The translations under genes and the position numbers were made by a program. Positions 41,814-49,861 of a stretch of DNA of 64,000 nt are shown here, one piece after another. Source of the stretch: Chloroflexota bacterium (GTDB taxonomy: Bacteria > Chloroflexota > Anaerolineae > Anaerolineales > Villigracilaceae); contig JAKOVF010000370.1 of the NCBI GenBank assembly GCA_029782225.1, positions 1 through 64,000 on the forward strand, written 5' to 3'. Numbering within the stretch: position 1 is the stretch's first letter; each line of letters begins with the position of its first letter. The notes under the pieces were generated by a model. It saw only the letters and a list, made by a program, of their open reading frames with translations, was not told where the DNA came from and did not search any database.

Positions 41814-42809
41814 ATGACCGATATCGTCACCTTCGGCGAGACGATGATTCGCCTCTCTCCGCCCGACCACCTGCGACTTGAACAAACGGCTTCTCTCAAC
41901 CTGTCGGCGGGCGGCGCAGAGTTGAATGTCGCCGCGGGCGTTGCGCGCCTGGGGCACAAAGCCGCGTATGTCAGCCGATTGCCCTCCAATCCGCTGGGAC
42001 GGTTGATCGCCAACAAAGCCCGCGAGTTTGGTGTCGATGTGAGTCACATGCTGTGGGCGGATGGAGAACGTGTTGGATTATATTTCGTCGAATACGGCGC
42101 GGAGCCGCGCCCCATCCGCGTATATTACGACCGTAAGGATTCCGCCTTCGCGCATATACAGCCTGGCATGATAGATTGGGCAGAGGTCTTACGCGGCGTT
42201 CGTCTATTCCACGTAGGCGGTATCACGCCAGCGTTGAGCGCGTCTGTATTTGAGTCTCAGAAAGAAGCAATGATCGCCGCGCACAGAGCAGGGTGTGACG
42301 TTAGCTATGATGTCAACTACCGCGCTGCGCTGTGGACCGTGGAAGAAGCACGAAAAGCCCAGCTCCCGTTGATGGAGCATGTGGACATTTTGATCACGTC
42401 GCTGCCTGACCAACCAAATATCACCGAGTTGCTGTCGGGATTAGAAGGCGACGATCCTGCAGCAGTCGCTCAACAGGTGGCCGACAAATTTGGATTCAAG
42501 GCTGTGCTCGTAACAATGAGAAGGTCACTCTCCGCGCAACGGGCATCGCTGACTTCGCTTGCTATAACCAAAAATCAAATTTACACGGACCGAAGCTATG
42601 AGGTCGAGACAATTGATCCGCTCGGCGGCGGAGATGCTTGCGTGGCGGGTTTCCTGACAGGCTATTTAGAAGGTGATATCCAGGTTGGTGTGCGTTTGGG
42701 CAATGCGTTTTCCGCTCTACAGCAAACCGCGCCAACGGATCTGCCCTGGCCGACACGTGATGAGGTTGAGGCATTGATCTTCGAAGGCGGGAGCAGCATG
42801 AGGCGCTGA
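41814..42809 (+). CDS. kdgK: PfkB-family sugar kinase, 2-dehydro-3-deoxygluconokinase (KDG kinase) type
   Basis: 331 residues from ATG 41814 (MTDIVTFGE matches the family start; ATG 41802 would add four residues; neither has a clear ribosome site). PfkB signature 1 is LSAGGAELNVAAGVARLG. Signature 2 reads DPLGGGDACVAGFL, so the usual GAGD is GGGD; the catalytic Asp is kept. KDG kinase makes 2-keto-3-deoxy-6-phosphogluconate. The KDPG aldolase gene two positions downstream supports the assignment. Other PfkB substrates are possible. Confidence 0.75.
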   Translation: MTDIVTFGETMIRLSPPDHLRLEQTASLNLSAGGAELNVAAGVARLGHKAAYVSRLPSNPLGRLIANKAREFGVDVSHMLWADGERVGLYFVEYGAEPRPIRVYYDRKDSAFAHIQPGMIDWAEVLRGVRLFHVGGITPALSASVFESQKEAMIAAHRAGCDVSYDVNYRAALWTVEEARKAQLPLMEHVDILITSLPDQPNITELLSGLEGDDPAAVAQQVADKFGFKAVLVTMRRSLSAQRASLTSLAITKNQIYTDRSYEVETIDPLGGGDACVAGFLTGYLEGDIQVGVRLGNAFSALQQTAPTDLPWPTRDEVEALIFEGGSSMRR

Positions 42810-42833
42810 AATAGGCGAGCAACAGGCAATGTA

Positions 42834-43721
42834 ATGACCGGTACATTATGGGCAACTATATCAGGAATTGGATTTGGTATCTTCCAGGCATTCAACCGCC
42901 GCGCAGGGCGCGCCTTTGACGCGTATTTTTCAACGTTTATTCTGATTGCTACCAGCGCAATTATTCTTGCTGTTGCATCTGTGTTCACTGAGGATTTGAA
43001 GTTGCTGGCACGCGCGCCGATGATGGCTTACATCAACTTCGGGCTGGCGGGGCTTTTACATTTTTATGTTGGGTGGACATTTCTTTCCATCAGCCAGAAC
43101 GTGGTCGGCGCTTCGCGGACTGCGGTACTTTCAGGTTCGTCGCCGCTTTTCGCTTTGTTCATTTCGGCAATGGCTTTTGACGAGTTCCTGAGGTGGCCCG
43201 TTCTTACAGGAATTTTCATGTTGATGGCTGGTGTCTATCTGGTATCAGTCACCCATGATTCAAGCGGAAAATCCCGAAAGATGAACTGGCGAGATTCAAT
43301 CTTTGGACTTGGAACGGCCCTGTGTTTTTCGATCAGCCCGATCTTCATTCGAGGCGGTTTGAAGGATTTACCTTCACCGTTGTTGGGCGTAACAATGGGC
43401 ATGGGATTGTCGGCGCTCGCATATGGGGTCACTCTGCTGTTTAGACGAAAACAACTGATTTCAGAACCAATCACAACCGATGCGCTTTTCTTTCAACTTG
43501 TCGCCTCGGTCTTTGTTGGTTTATCCACATGGACGCGTTGGATCGCTTTCGATAAAGCTCCAGTAGGTGTGGTACTTTCATTGGGAAGGCTGAACGTGCC
43601 TGTAGTGATTTTGCTTACCCCTTTACTGGTCGGCAATGCTCAGGAGAATGTCACACCTCGTGTCTGGCTCGGTGCTGCTATGATTGTGGTTGGTTCGGTC
43701 ATTTTGAATTTCTATGGATGA
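42834..43721 (+). CDS. EamA/DMT-superfamily transporter, second copy
   Basis: 295 residues, ten membrane helices, the same length as the paralogue at 16671. Shared segments include the GFGxFQxxNRR start, GWTFL, SPIFIRGGLKDLPSPLLGVT and GLSTWTRWIAFD. It is sandwiched between KDG kinase and KDPG aldolase genes, so it may carry a sugar acid or a pathway product. It starts 24 bases after the kinase stop. Confidence 0.88.
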   Translation: MTGTLWATISGIGFGIFQAFNRRAGRAFDAYFSTFILIATSAIILAVASVFTEDLKLLARAPMMAYINFGLAGLLHFYVGWTFLSISQNVVGASRTAVLSGSSPLFALFISAMAFDEFLRWPVLTGIFMLMAGVYLVSVTHDSSGKSRKMNWRDSIFGLGTALCFSISPIFIRGGLKDLPSPLLGVTMGMGLSALAYGVTLLFRRKQLISEPITTDALFFQLVASVFVGLSTWTRWIAFDKAPVGVVLSLGRLNVPVVILLTPLLVGNAQENVTPRVWLGAAMIVVGSVILNFYG

Positions 43722-43727
43722 TTTTAC

Positions 43728-44378
43728 ATGCGATCACACTTCCAAGCTCTCAAACAAATCCTGGATGAAAAAATCATTGCCATTGTACGGCTTGATAGCG
43801 CCGAGCATTTCATCGAAGCAGCTACGGCGCTCAAGGCTGGTGGCATCTCAGTGGTTGAATTTACATGTTCCACGCCAGACGCGCTGGAAATGTTGAAGAA
43901 AGTCGCCGTTCATTTTGACGATGAAATGTTGATCGGGGCCGGGACGGTCCTGGATTCGGAAACTGCGCGGTCTGCCATGCTCGCGGGCGCGGAGTTCATT
44001 GTTACTCCGACGGTCAGTCTCACCACAATTGAAATATGCAAACGTTATGGAAAGCCAATCGTTGCCGGCGCGATGACACCCACGGAAATATTGATCTCCT
44101 GGGAAGCAGGCGCGGATTTGATCAAGGTTTTTCCCGTCGATGCGATTGGCGGGCCTGACTACATCAAGGCCATCCTGGCGCCCTTGCCTCAACTTCGACT
44201 TGTGCCAACGGGCGGTGTCAGCGTGAAGAATGCCGCATCTTACCTCAAGGCCGGGGCCGTTTCCGTTGCTGTGGGAGGAAGCCTGGTGGATAAAAGGGCC
44301 GCGATCAGCGGCGATTGGTCAACGATCAGTGCCGAAGCGCGGCGCCTGGTGGCAGAAGTTAGAAAGACAGTTGTATGA
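43728..44378 (+). CDS. eda: KDPG / 4-hydroxy-2-oxoglutarate aldolase (Eda type)
   Basis: 216 residues, the normal length. The Schiff-base Lys is K133 (ADLIKVFPVDAIGG), the base E44 is in SVVEFTCST, and GAGTVLD (70-76) and the phosphate-binding GGVSVKN are present. At the position where E. coli has LRTE the sequence is TCST, so the phosphate-contacting Arg is different. It cleaves KDPG to pyruvate and glyceraldehyde 3-phosphate, the last step of an Entner-Doudoroff-type route. It starts six bases after the EamA stop and ends the catabolic block. Confidence 0.9.
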   Translation: MRSHFQALKQILDEKIIAIVRLDSAEHFIEAATALKAGGISVVEFTCSTPDALEMLKKVAVHFDDEMLIGAGTVLDSETARSAMLAGAEFIVTPTVSLTTIEICKRYGKPIVAGAMTPTEILISWEAGADLIKVFPVDAIGGPDYIKAILAPLPQLRLVPTGGVSVKNAASYLKAGAVSVAVGGSLVDKRAAISGDWSTISAEARRLVAEVRKTVV

Positions 44379-44680
44379 TCTGCCGCCTGAAGAAACGAGC
44401 CATTTTGAGCCAGATTTCATGCACGACAAAGTATATCCACAGACCAGACTCATCAAATCCGTTTATCATTGTGATGTCCTCCAGTGTGTTGGGCTTCCTC
44501 AGCAGAAATCCAATATCACACTTGAGGACTTTTCGACAATCATGGAACATCAGACCCTCGTAGGAGATTCAGGGGCTGTTAGACTTCCTGTAAAGCTGCT
44601 AAAATTTTTCTGTGCTTACTTGAGTACAACGCACTTTAGCATTTTCGGAAATGGGCTTGAGCTTATTGGAGGAGTCGAGA
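44379..44680 (+). other. 302-base gap without recognised gene
   Basis: This separates the catabolic block from fabF. Open frames here are short and show no family pattern. A GGAGGAG ribosome site for fabF lies near 44668-44674. No convincing terminator or promoter was seen, although transcription of fabF must start here or read through. Confidence 0.5.
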
Positions 44681-45916
44681 ATGTCTCATGAGAGAGAACG
44701 AGTAGTTGTGACCGGGATGGGCGTTGCAAGCCCTTTGGGGTGCAATCTGTCTGAGTTCTGGGAAAAACTCGTAGCCGGTCACTCCGGCGTGGGTTTCTTG
44801 GAAGATGATACCTTTCCTGAACTACCTATAAAAATAGGGGCCATGGTCTGGGGGTATGATGAAACTCAGCACTTTGATAGTAAGGAAGCCAGGCGCATGA
44901 GTCGTTCATCCCAGCTGGGATTGGTCGCCGCGGCGGAGGCGATTTCAGAAGCGAAGCTGAAAGATGAGCAGACTGATCGCTGCGAAGTAGGAGTGCTGGT
45001 TGGCAGCTCGATCGGCGGTTTTAGCGGGTCTGATCCCTTCTTCAAGACTTTTTATACAGGCGGCCGTCTAAGTCCTTTTACGATACCCATTTCAATGAAC
45101 ATTGGGCCAGGGGCCAATATCTCGATCAAGTATGGGTTTCAGGGACCACTGCTTAATGTAGATGCTGCATGTTCTACGGCCGCCCATTCCATTGGATATG
45201 CTTTTCAAATGATCCGTAGCGGAATGGTGGATGTGGCAATCACGGGTGCAGCAGACAGCCCATTTTCACCGGCCGTGGTGGGTGGATGGCTGGCATTACA
45301 CGCGCTCTCGAGCCGCGTTGATTCCCCGGCAGAAGCCTGCCGTCCTTTCAGCGCTGACAGGGATGGCCTGGTTTTGGGCGAGGGAGCAGGCATCCTTGTG
45401 CTGGAAGCGGAGAGTCATGCAATCCGCCGCGGCGTTCCCATCCTTGCAGAGATCAAGGGCTACGGTGCGAGCGCGGATAGCAGTCATTTGACACAGCCAA
45501 CGCCGATCGGACCGGCGCTGGCAATGAAACGGGCTTTGAAGGATGCGGGGTTGACTGTAGATGACGTTGATTACATCAACGCTCACGCCACGGGAACAGA
45601 ATGGAATGATAAAAATGAGACCCGGGCCATCAAGGATGTGTTCGGGGCGCGGGCATATGAAATTCCTGTGGTAGGCAACAAGGCGGCTCTGGGCCATTCG
45701 ATTGCGGGCAGCGGGGCCCTGGAGTTGATCGGCTGTGTTCTCTCCCTGCGTGATCAGGTTGTACCGCCGACCATCAATTACAAAGTCCCTGATCCGGAAT
45801 GCGATCTGGACTATGTGATCGATGGATGTCGAGAACTGCCCCTGCATAATGTGATGAGCAATTCATTTGCTTTTGGCGGGAGTAACGCGGTTCTGATCGT
45901 GGGCGAATATCACTAG
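44681..45916 (+). CDS. fabF: Beta-ketoacyl-ACP synthase II
   Basis: 411 residues from ATG 44681 with GGAGGAG upstream. Thiolase-fold condensing enzyme: RVVVTGMGVASPLG start, active-site Cys C164 (DAACSTAAHS), His residues in NAHATGTEWNDKNE and KAALGHSIAGSGALEL. It elongates acyl-ACP with malonyl-ACP. The full complement of other fatty acid genes is absent, and it sits near the hybrid PKS/NRPS, so it could either serve general lipid synthesis or supply the acyl starter. The next gene starts two bases after its stop. Confidence 0.93.
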   Translation: MSHERERVVVTGMGVASPLGCNLSEFWEKLVAGHSGVGFLEDDTFPELPIKIGAMVWGYDETQHFDSKEARRMSRSSQLGLVAAAEAISEAKLKDEQTDRCEVGVLVGSSIGGFSGSDPFFKTFYTGGRLSPFTIPISMNIGPGANISIKYGFQGPLLNVDAACSTAAHSIGYAFQMIRSGMVDVAITGAADSPFSPAVVGGWLALHALSSRVDSPAEACRPFSADRDGLVLGEGAGILVLEAESHAIRRGVPILAEIKGYGASADSSHLTQPTPIGPALAMKRALKDAGLTVDDVDYINAHATGTEWNDKNETRAIKDVFGARAYEIPVVGNKAALGHSIAGSGALELIGCVLSLRDQVVPPTINYKVPDPECDLDYVIDGCRELPLHNVMSNSFAFGGSNAVLIVGEYH

Positions 45917-45918
45917 CC

Positions 45919-47556
45919 GTGTCGGTTAAGCGATCCATCCCCATCCTGGTCTTCGTCCTGACGACCATCTTCTATCTTTATACACTTTCTCCCTCACTTG
46001 CCTGGGGAGATGGTGTGAGGCTGCAGAGCGAAGCCATCTCGGGCGAATCATTCATCCTTGCCGAGATGAAGAGTGACCAGTTTTCGCCCGATCCTTTTCC
46101 GTTCGCCAGGGTGGGCATCACTGCATGGGATCACCCCTTGTATATCGTTCTGGGTTACACCCTTGTCCAGGCATTTCCATCCATCGATCCTCTGTGGTTG
46201 GTGAACCTGATATCTGCCTTGTCTGGTGCCGCGGCGGTAACGCTTGTATTCCTGCTTGGCTACCAATTCACCTCTTCCCACCTGGCTGCCCTTTATGCTG
46301 CCGCATCTCTGGCGGTGTCGCATACTTTCTGGTGGCATTCATCAACGCCAGAGGTGTACACGCTTTTTGCCTTCCTGTTGCTGGCGAGCCTTTATTTCTT
46401 CCTTCGATTTGAAAGAACAGGCAACGTCTGGGCCTTGACAAGCAGTGCGTTCCTTTTGGGATTGGCTGCCACAGATCATGTACTGGCTTTCCTTGCACTT
46501 CCCGCACTTGCCCTTGATTTCCTCCTCTTCAGAAAACTGAGGGGAATCCAAATTCCTCATTGGCGGAAGCTTGTTCTTCCGATACCGGGTTTCCTGATTG
46601 GCTTTTCACTCTATATCGTCCAGTTCGTTCGCATGACCAGGAGCTTCCCAGTTTCTGAAGTGATGGGACCTGTGGTCGGCTCTACGTTCCTGAGCGGGCT
46701 CGCAGCATTCTCGCCGATGCTCCTCCTTGAGAGCCTGTTGACTTACCTGCTCTATCTATTTATACAGTTCGGGCCGATTGGAATTCTGCTTGGCGTGTTG
46801 GGAATCCGCCGCGTGTTTGACCCCGCAGAATCTTTTGCACGTAAAATCCTTTCAATGTATATTGTGTATGCCATATTCGGGATACTCTATCGAGTCACCG
46901 ATCAATTCGCGTTTTTCCTGACATCGCATGTGTTCTTTGCTTTGCTGATGGCAATAGGTTTGTCAGGCATCCTTGCCGGGCTTCAAACCAGACCTCGCTT
47001 CATCCTGGCCTTCGGCCTGCTTCTCATCATTTTGGCGACGCCACTCTTCTACAGTGCCCTCCCACCCCTGATGGAGAATAACGGTCTCAATGATTCGACG
47101 CTGCGCATTCCTCAGATTGGACCCGGCCTTCGTGACGGCCTCGCGTACTACATTGACCCCAACAAACGTGGTGATTTCAACGCATACAATTTTGGAAAAG
47201 ACACCATCACAAAACTCGCCCCCAACTCTGTCGTGATCGCCGAGTGGTACACGGATACGGATGAGTATTTTGTTCTGCGTTACTTCACGGAAGTGAGGGG
47301 CCAACGGCCGGATGTGACCCTCTTTGGCTGGCCGACGGAAGATCCTTTTTCCTTTGACACACAGCTGGCCACGGACGCGATCAGCACTTCGTTCCCCCAA
47401 CGCCCCGTTTATCTTGCGTCCCTGAGCGACCGGTTCTATGCTGCTTCCAGGCTGGTAGAAGCTTATTGCATTGTTCCCGAGAGCAATTTGTATCGCCTCT
47501 ATCCCAGAGATGGGAGCACGCACCAATGCCTGGGCCCCGATTCCGTCTCTGAATGA
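45919..47556 (+). CDS. DUF2723-like polytopic membrane protein, possible GT-C glycosyltransferase
   Basis: 545 residues, GTG start 2 bases after fabF. The N-terminal region has one membrane helix, then a LSPSLAWGDGVRLQSEA segment with an acidic residue after the first helix and HPLYIVLGYTLVQ. About ten membrane helices follow to about residue 380, then a soluble C-terminal domain. This matches the DUF2723/TMEM260-like layout (GT-C fold, protein O-mannosylation-like). Its end is only 7 bases from the convergent PPTase gene, so the transcripts must overlap. Confidence 0.75.
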   Translation: MSVKRSIPILVFVLTTIFYLYTLSPSLAWGDGVRLQSEAISGESFILAEMKSDQFSPDPFPFARVGITAWDHPLYIVLGYTLVQAFPSIDPLWLVNLISALSGAAAVTLVFLLGYQFTSSHLAALYAAASLAVSHTFWWHSSTPEVYTLFAFLLLASLYFFLRFERTGNVWALTSSAFLLGLAATDHVLAFLALPALALDFLLFRKLRGIQIPHWRKLVLPIPGFLIGFSLYIVQFVRMTRSFPVSEVMGPVVGSTFLSGLAAFSPMLLLESLLTYLLYLFIQFGPIGILLGVLGIRRVFDPAESFARKILSMYIVYAIFGILYRVTDQFAFFLTSHVFFALLMAIGLSGILAGLQTRPRFILAFGLLLIILATPLFYSALPPLMENNGLNDSTLRIPQIGPGLRDGLAYYIDPNKRGDFNAYNFGKDTITKLAPNSVVIAEWYTDTDEYFVLRYFTEVRGQRPDVTLFGWPTEDPFSFDTQLATDAISTSFPQRPVYLASLSDRFYAASRLVEAYCIVPESNLYRLYPRDGSTHQCLGPDSVSE

Positions 47557-47563
47557 TTTTTCC

Positions 47564-48313
47564 CTAACGGATACTCCAATCCCAGTGACGGTATTCCAGT
47601 TCATGACCTTCAATGGCGAGTGCACCTGCGTATCCATCGCTTGCGTCGAGAGCGTGCAGTGTCCAGCGAGCCGCCTCATGCGGATTCGGATAGGTTGAGC
47701 GAAGAACAGCCGGTTCATTCGGAGTCAGGGAGACATCGAAACTATCCAGTGGCAGTGAGAGCCCCAGTCCGTGTGCTTTGATATAGGCCTCCTTGCGCGT
47801 CCAGCAATTGAAAAAAGCAACTATGCGATGCTCCGGGGGCAAGGACATCAACTCGGAGACCTCGCACTCCGAGAAATAGCGGTGGGCCATGCGCTCCCAT
47901 TCCGTATTCTCCCGCATTCGTTCAATATCGATGCCAACTCTACCTCCACGCGCGACGGCGATCAATGCATAGTCCCCCGAATGCGAGAGGTTGAATTCCA
48001 TTCCTTCACCCGAAATCAAGGCCGGTTTTCCATATTTCCCCCGGGAAAAACTCAACTGATGAGGCTCACAGCAAAGGTAACGGGCGAGTATGCCTCGTAA
48101 AGCTCCATGAGCCACGATATATCGATTTTTATCTCCTGCGAAATGGAAACGAGCCGCACGTTGAGATTCATCTACTGAAAGGGATGACGCTAACAGTTTA
48201 ACGGAATCAACCGGAAGGTCCAGAGAGACGCGCCAAACGTCTACTTGATGAGACTGCAATGTCACGTCATCCGGGGGCGATGACCAGATGGCAAAAACAT
48301 CATCCTTTTGCAT
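47564..48313 (-). CDS. Sfp-type 4'-phosphopantetheinyl transferase
   Basis: 249 residues. Motif 1 is RVGIDIERMR (metal-binding Asp/Glu) and motif 2 is FFNCWTRKEAYIKAHGLGL, with the upstream HG of AHGALRG. It transfers the phosphopantetheine arm from CoA to carrier domains. Its place at the end of the PKS/NRPS operon, with a 14-base overlap with the thioesterase gene, indicates that it primes the two ACPs and the PCP of the megasynthase. It may also serve fatty acid ACP. Confidence 0.93.
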   Translation of the reverse strand: MQKDDVFAIWSSPPDDVTLQSHQVDVWRVSLDLPVDSVKLLASSLSVDESQRAARFHFAGDKNRYIVAHGALRGILARYLCCEPHQLSFSRGKYGKPALISGEGMEFNLSHSGDYALIAVARGGRVGIDIERMRENTEWERMAHRYFSECEVSELMSLPPEHRIVAFFNCWTRKEAYIKAHGLGLSLPLDSFDVSLTPNEPAVLRSTYPNPHEAARWTLHALDASDGYAGALAIEGHELEYRHWDWSIR

Positions 48314-49061
48314 GGGAAAGAGGTTCCATCTCAGACGTGATGGAATCGATGATTAATTCTCGGGCGGTCTGGATGAAGAAATGATCCCCGGGAAAGTATT
48401 GTGAGCGAAAGCGAGAGGCTGTATGCGAAGCCCAACCTTTTAGACGTTGTGGATCTACGCGCCAGTCATCGAGGCCGCCAAGTGCAACGATTGGACAGTC
48501 AAGCGGAGGTTGATCGGGGTTGTAGCGATAAGTTTCAATGGCTTCAAAGTCGGCGCGCAGCGTGGGCAGGAACAACTGTATGATTTCGGGTTGTCCGAGC
48601 AGCTCAGAGGGGATCCCGTTGAGGCGCCGTAAAGCGCTGATGAATTCTGAATCGCGCAGGGTGTGAATGGCCCGATGTGGATCGCGAAGATGCGGCGCGC
48701 CACAGGCGGACACAAAGAGAACGTGCGGCTGAGGTAGATTTCTCTGGCGCAGCTGCCGCGTCAGCTCAAAGGCCGCCATTGCACCCAGGCTATGTCCGAA
48801 GAAAGCGAAAGGTCTATCGAGCAGCGGTTGGATTGCATGGCTGAGTCTTTCAACGAGAACGGTCAGGCTTCTGATGGGGGTTTCCTGATGGCGTGACCCT
48901 CTTCCGGGATAGTGAGCAATGAACCCCTCGATACTGGGAGGAAGTTTTCCCAGCCATCTGCCAAATACCGATGGACCACCGCCGGCATAAGGAAAGAAGA
49001 AAAGCCGGGTTTCGGCCTCCGGATTGAGATGCGGGCAGACATACCAGGGATTTGTATTCAC
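48300..49061 (-). CDS. Type II thioesterase of PKS/NRPS systems
   Basis: 253 residues with the external thioesterase pattern: FFPYAGGGPSVFGRW, nucleophile elbow GHSLGAMAAFEL, Asp in ALGGLDDWRV, and His in FPGDHFFI. Such proteins remove misprimed acyl groups from carrier domains. It overlaps the methyltransferase gene by four bases and the PPTase gene by 14. Because the synthase ends in a reductase rather than a thioesterase, this protein is expected to act in editing and not in product release. Confidence 0.92.
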   Translation of the reverse strand: MNTNPWYVCPHLNPEAETRLFFFPYAGGGPSVFGRWLGKLPPSIEGFIAHYPGRGSRHQETPIRSLTVLVERLSHAIQPLLDRPFAFFGHSLGAMAAFELTRQLRQRNLPQPHVLFVSACGAPHLRDPHRAIHTLRDSEFISALRRLNGIPSELLGQPEIIQLFLPTLRADFEAIETYRYNPDQPPLDCPIVALGGLDDWRVDPQRLKGWASHTASRFRSQYFPGDHFFIQTARELIIDSITSEMEPLSHAKG

Positions 49062-49861
49062 TCAGTTTGCGTCACGGAATGGGTGAAGCCCAGCCGATAA
49101 GTGATCGATTCCCAGACCTGCTGGGCGATGATTTTCGCTATGATCGCTGGAGCAAGGAGGGGTGAGTGGGGTGATTGGTTTTCAATCCCGGCAGGGAACA
49201 TGTCCCGCAATTCTGAGAATATGCCGGCGTCGCGCGTACCCAGGATCATCTCGCAGGATGTGGGCAGCCCCATCCATTTCATGCCACGACTCTCTGCGAG
49301 GCGCAAACAAGGAACGATCCCTGTCATCCAAAAGTCGTGCCAGACAAAGATTGTATGCTCATCCGTATAGGGCAGGATACCTTCGAAATCGCGCATAACC
49401 TGAGGATGCCGATGATCTCCATCGATGAAAACAAGGTCATGACAATCGGTCTCCACTGCCCGGGCGGTGTCCTCCGGCGAGCGGCCTTTTTTGTTCCTGA
49501 GCAGATTCAATTGAAGCGTGTCTGCCAGGCGACGGGCTACAGCCGCACAATCCCGACCTCTTCCCTCGACCTCGCTATCGAGCGTGACCACGCTTTGCCC
49601 GCCGTGCTGGCTCATCACGTCGGCGATATAGCAGGATGAAAACCCAAAGGCATTTCCCACAATGAAAGTATGCGCCGGGCGGAAGCGCTCGATCAATCTT
49701 CCGAATACAGCACATTCGTCCTCGCCTATGCTGACAGGCAACAGCGTGCCTGCCAGCACGCGATGCGGTCCTCCAGGATTGATCAGGCCCCGTGGCCAGA
49801 CAAGAGAAGTTCTGGCAACTTTATCTAATGCAGTGACAACGCGCTGTAAACTGTCGGTCAT
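49058..49861 (-). CDS. SAM-dependent methyltransferase (class I, O-methyltransferase-like)
   Basis: 267 residues. The SAM-binding motif is HTFIVGNAFGFSSCYIAD; the acidic end of strand 2 is VVTLDSEVEGRG, and LVFIDGDHRHPQVMRDFE is the motif II/III region. It resembles class I methyltransferases of the CmcI/methyltransferase-24 style. It is coupled to the megasynthase by a four-base overlap, so it likely methylates the product or a precursor (an oxygen or nitrogen is most likely). The substrate is unknown. Confidence 0.8.
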   Translation of the reverse strand: MTDSLQRVVTALDKVARTSLVWPRGLINPGGPHRVLAGTLLPVSIGEDECAVFGRLIERFRPAHTFIVGNAFGFSSCYIADVMSQHGGQSVVTLDSEVEGRGRDCAAVARRLADTLQLNLLRNKKGRSPEDTARAVETDCHDLVFIDGDHRHPQVMRDFEGILPYTDEHTIFVWHDFWMTGIVPCLRLAESRGMKWMGLPTSCEMILGTRDAGIFSELRDMFPAGIENQSPHSPLLAPAIIAKIIAQQVWESITYRLGFTHSVTQTE

